From Balneola sp. MJW-20 (GTDB lineage Bacteria > Bacteroidota > Rhodothermia > Balneolales > Balneolaceae), in the NCBI RefSeq assembly GCF_040811775.1, contig NZ_JBFNXW010000001.1, forward strand, positions 1,612,001-1,676,000: DNA of 64,000 bases. The letters are read 5' to 3'. Of this stretch, positions 63,040-64,000 are shown piece after piece. Below the pieces are notes generated by a model. That model saw only the letters and a list, made by a program, of their open reading frames with translations. It was not told where the DNA came from and did not search any database. The translations under genes and the position numbers were made by a program. The first letter of the stretch is position 1; the number at the start of each line of letters is the position of its first letter.

Positions 63040-63896
63040 TAATTCTCTTCTTTTCGGTATGATTCGTCTGATTCATCTTCTATCTCAGCATCTTCAGCAT
63101 CTGTTGCAGCATCCTGATGTTCAGTTGTACCGGCATTTTCATCTTCGGATGGCGTCTCATTATCAACAGCGTCTGATCCTTCTGATTCAAAAGCCTCGTC
63201 ACCGATCACTTCTTCTTTCACTTCCTCTAGAATATCATCGATGCTTTTTTCTTCCTGATCAATATCCTCGAGCCCGTCCATCCTCAGCTGCCGCTCCATC
63301 AGTAATCTCCTGTGCTCGGCCATATCATCATCCTTGAGGATCTCATCGATCTCTCTCGGTTTCGGTAGTTCATCCACTGAATTAATACCAAAGTGTCTCA
63401 GAAAGTGCTTGGTGGTTCGGTACAGCAGTGGTTTACCAGGACTATCCGCCCTCCCGGCTACTTCGATCAGGGCTTTCTCCATGAGTTGTCTCAGAATATA
63501 ACCTGAATCCACACCACGGATCTGATCGACCTCAGGTTTGGTGATGGGCTGCCTGTAAGCAACAATTGCCAGACTTTCGATCGCAGACTGAGAAAGCTTT
63601 CTGTAGGCATTCTCATGCTGAAATACACTAAGCCAGTAATGGTACTTTTTCTGAGTCACAAAGGTGTAACCACCACCTAAACGCTCGATACGAAAGCTGA
63701 GTCCATTCTCTTCATAACGCTGATTTAGTTTTTCAACAAATGCGTCCACGGTTTCTTCACTGATCTCAATTTGTTCTTCATTCTCAACGATGATATCACG
63801 AACTTTTTTCGCAGACATAGGTTCATCACTGGCAAAGATCAGAGCCTCGATCACTGTCGACAACAAGGTGCCGTCTACAAATTGATAGTCATTCAT
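63039..63896 (-). CDS. scpB: Segregation and condensation protein B
   Basis: Kleisin-interacting subunit of the SMC-ScpAB condensin. 285 residues: two winged helices (about 10-170) with LLSTVIEALIFASDEPMSAKKVRDII, YRKLSQSAIESLAIVAYRQPITKPEVDQIRGVDSGYILRQLMEKALIEVAGR and the typical GKPLLYRTTKHFLRHFGI. A long acidic tail of about 80 residues rich in Glu and Asp follows, longer than in the B. subtilis protein. It overlaps rluB (TAATG). scpA may lie beyond the window edge, but this cannot be seen. Confidence 0.93.
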   Translation of the reverse strand: MNDYQFVDGTLLSTVIEALIFASDEPMSAKKVRDIIVENEEQIEISEETVDAFVEKLNQRYEENGLSFRIERLGGGYTFVTQKKYHYWLSVFQHENAYRKLSQSAIESLAIVAYRQPITKPEVDQIRGVDSGYILRQLMEKALIEVAGRADSPGKPLLYRTTKHFLRHFGINSVDELPKPREIDEILKDDDMAEHRRLLMERQLRMDGLEDIDQEEKSIDDILEEVKEEVIGDEAFESEGSDAVDNETPSEDENAGTTEHQDAATDAEDAEIEDESDESYRKEEN

Positions 63897-64000
63897 GGAA
63901 ATCAGTTATAAAATTCTTGGTATTTAACAGTCCCAATGATACGAAAAAGATAAGGGCTTATATAATTCTGAGGCCGGTAAATCTGTGTCAGCGATCTCTT

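Overview
This 64 kb window is a chromosomal stretch of a Gram-negative FCB-group bacterium, most likely Balneolota (Gracilimonas/Balneola-like) or a close relative. The inference rests on the bacteroidete-type alternative GlmU, an FtsI with PASTA domains, the gene order of the division cluster, many SPII lipoproteins, TonB receptors with carboxypeptidase-D-like N-termini, frequent TTG starts, few Shine-Dalgarno sequences, and the DUF4856/imelysin/HTTM cluster. No rRNA, tRNA, CRISPR array, insertion sequence or prophage was seen.

Layout. 1-5150: glmS (3' end cut by the window edge), divergent alternative glmU, an NlpC/P60 lipoprotein, pdxJ and era. 5200-9103: a methionine operon (metY-metX-hom) behind a double leader, namely a Met/Cys-rich leader-peptide ORF with its own terminator followed by a SAM-I riboswitch and a second terminator. 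9121-10254: a P1-family peptidase. 10530-25908: a complete division and cell-wall cluster, mraZ-rsmH-ftsL-ftsI-murE-mraY-murD-ftsW-murG-murC-ftsQ-ftsA-ftsZ, preceded by a 10-bp-periodic array of MraZ boxes and closed by a terminator. 26070-33420: TauE/SafE permease, PhzF-like protein, MutS2, a helix-hairpin-helix lipoprotein with a small membrane partner, a CMD-family protein and an SGNH hydrolase.

33460-43978 is the most distinctive region and looks like a metal-acquisition locus. Two TTAGA-n5-TCTA(A/T) inverted repeats precede a co-directional unit encoding a DUF4856 lipoprotein, an imelysin lipoprotein, an HTTM protein resembling vitamin-K-dependent gamma-carboxylase (His and Lys equivalents retained), a FecA-like TonB receptor and a PD40 lipoprotein, ended by a strong terminator. 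A second TonB receptor with a CxxC in its plug follows, with a perfect 16-bp palindrome just before its start, and then a convergent DtxR-family regulator whose metal ligands look manganese-type.

44019-64000 is mostly housekeeping and accessory genes: a thioredoxin, a membrane SpoIIE-type phosphatase, a TANGO2-like NRDE protein, NhaC, GltX, a WbqC-family protein, a 47-residue membrane microprotein coupled to a sodium:solute symporter, a sterol-desaturase-family protein, a large BNR-repeat protein, a zinc metalloprotease lipoprotein, an alpha/beta hydrolase, an RluB-type pseudouridine synthase and ScpB. Intergenic spaces here carry two families of dispersed palindromic repeats.

The strongest candidates for something new are the tandem Met/Cys leader peptide plus SAM-I riboswitch, and the gamma-carboxylase-like protein inside a metal-uptake operon. 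All assignments come from reading the sequence; no database search was run.
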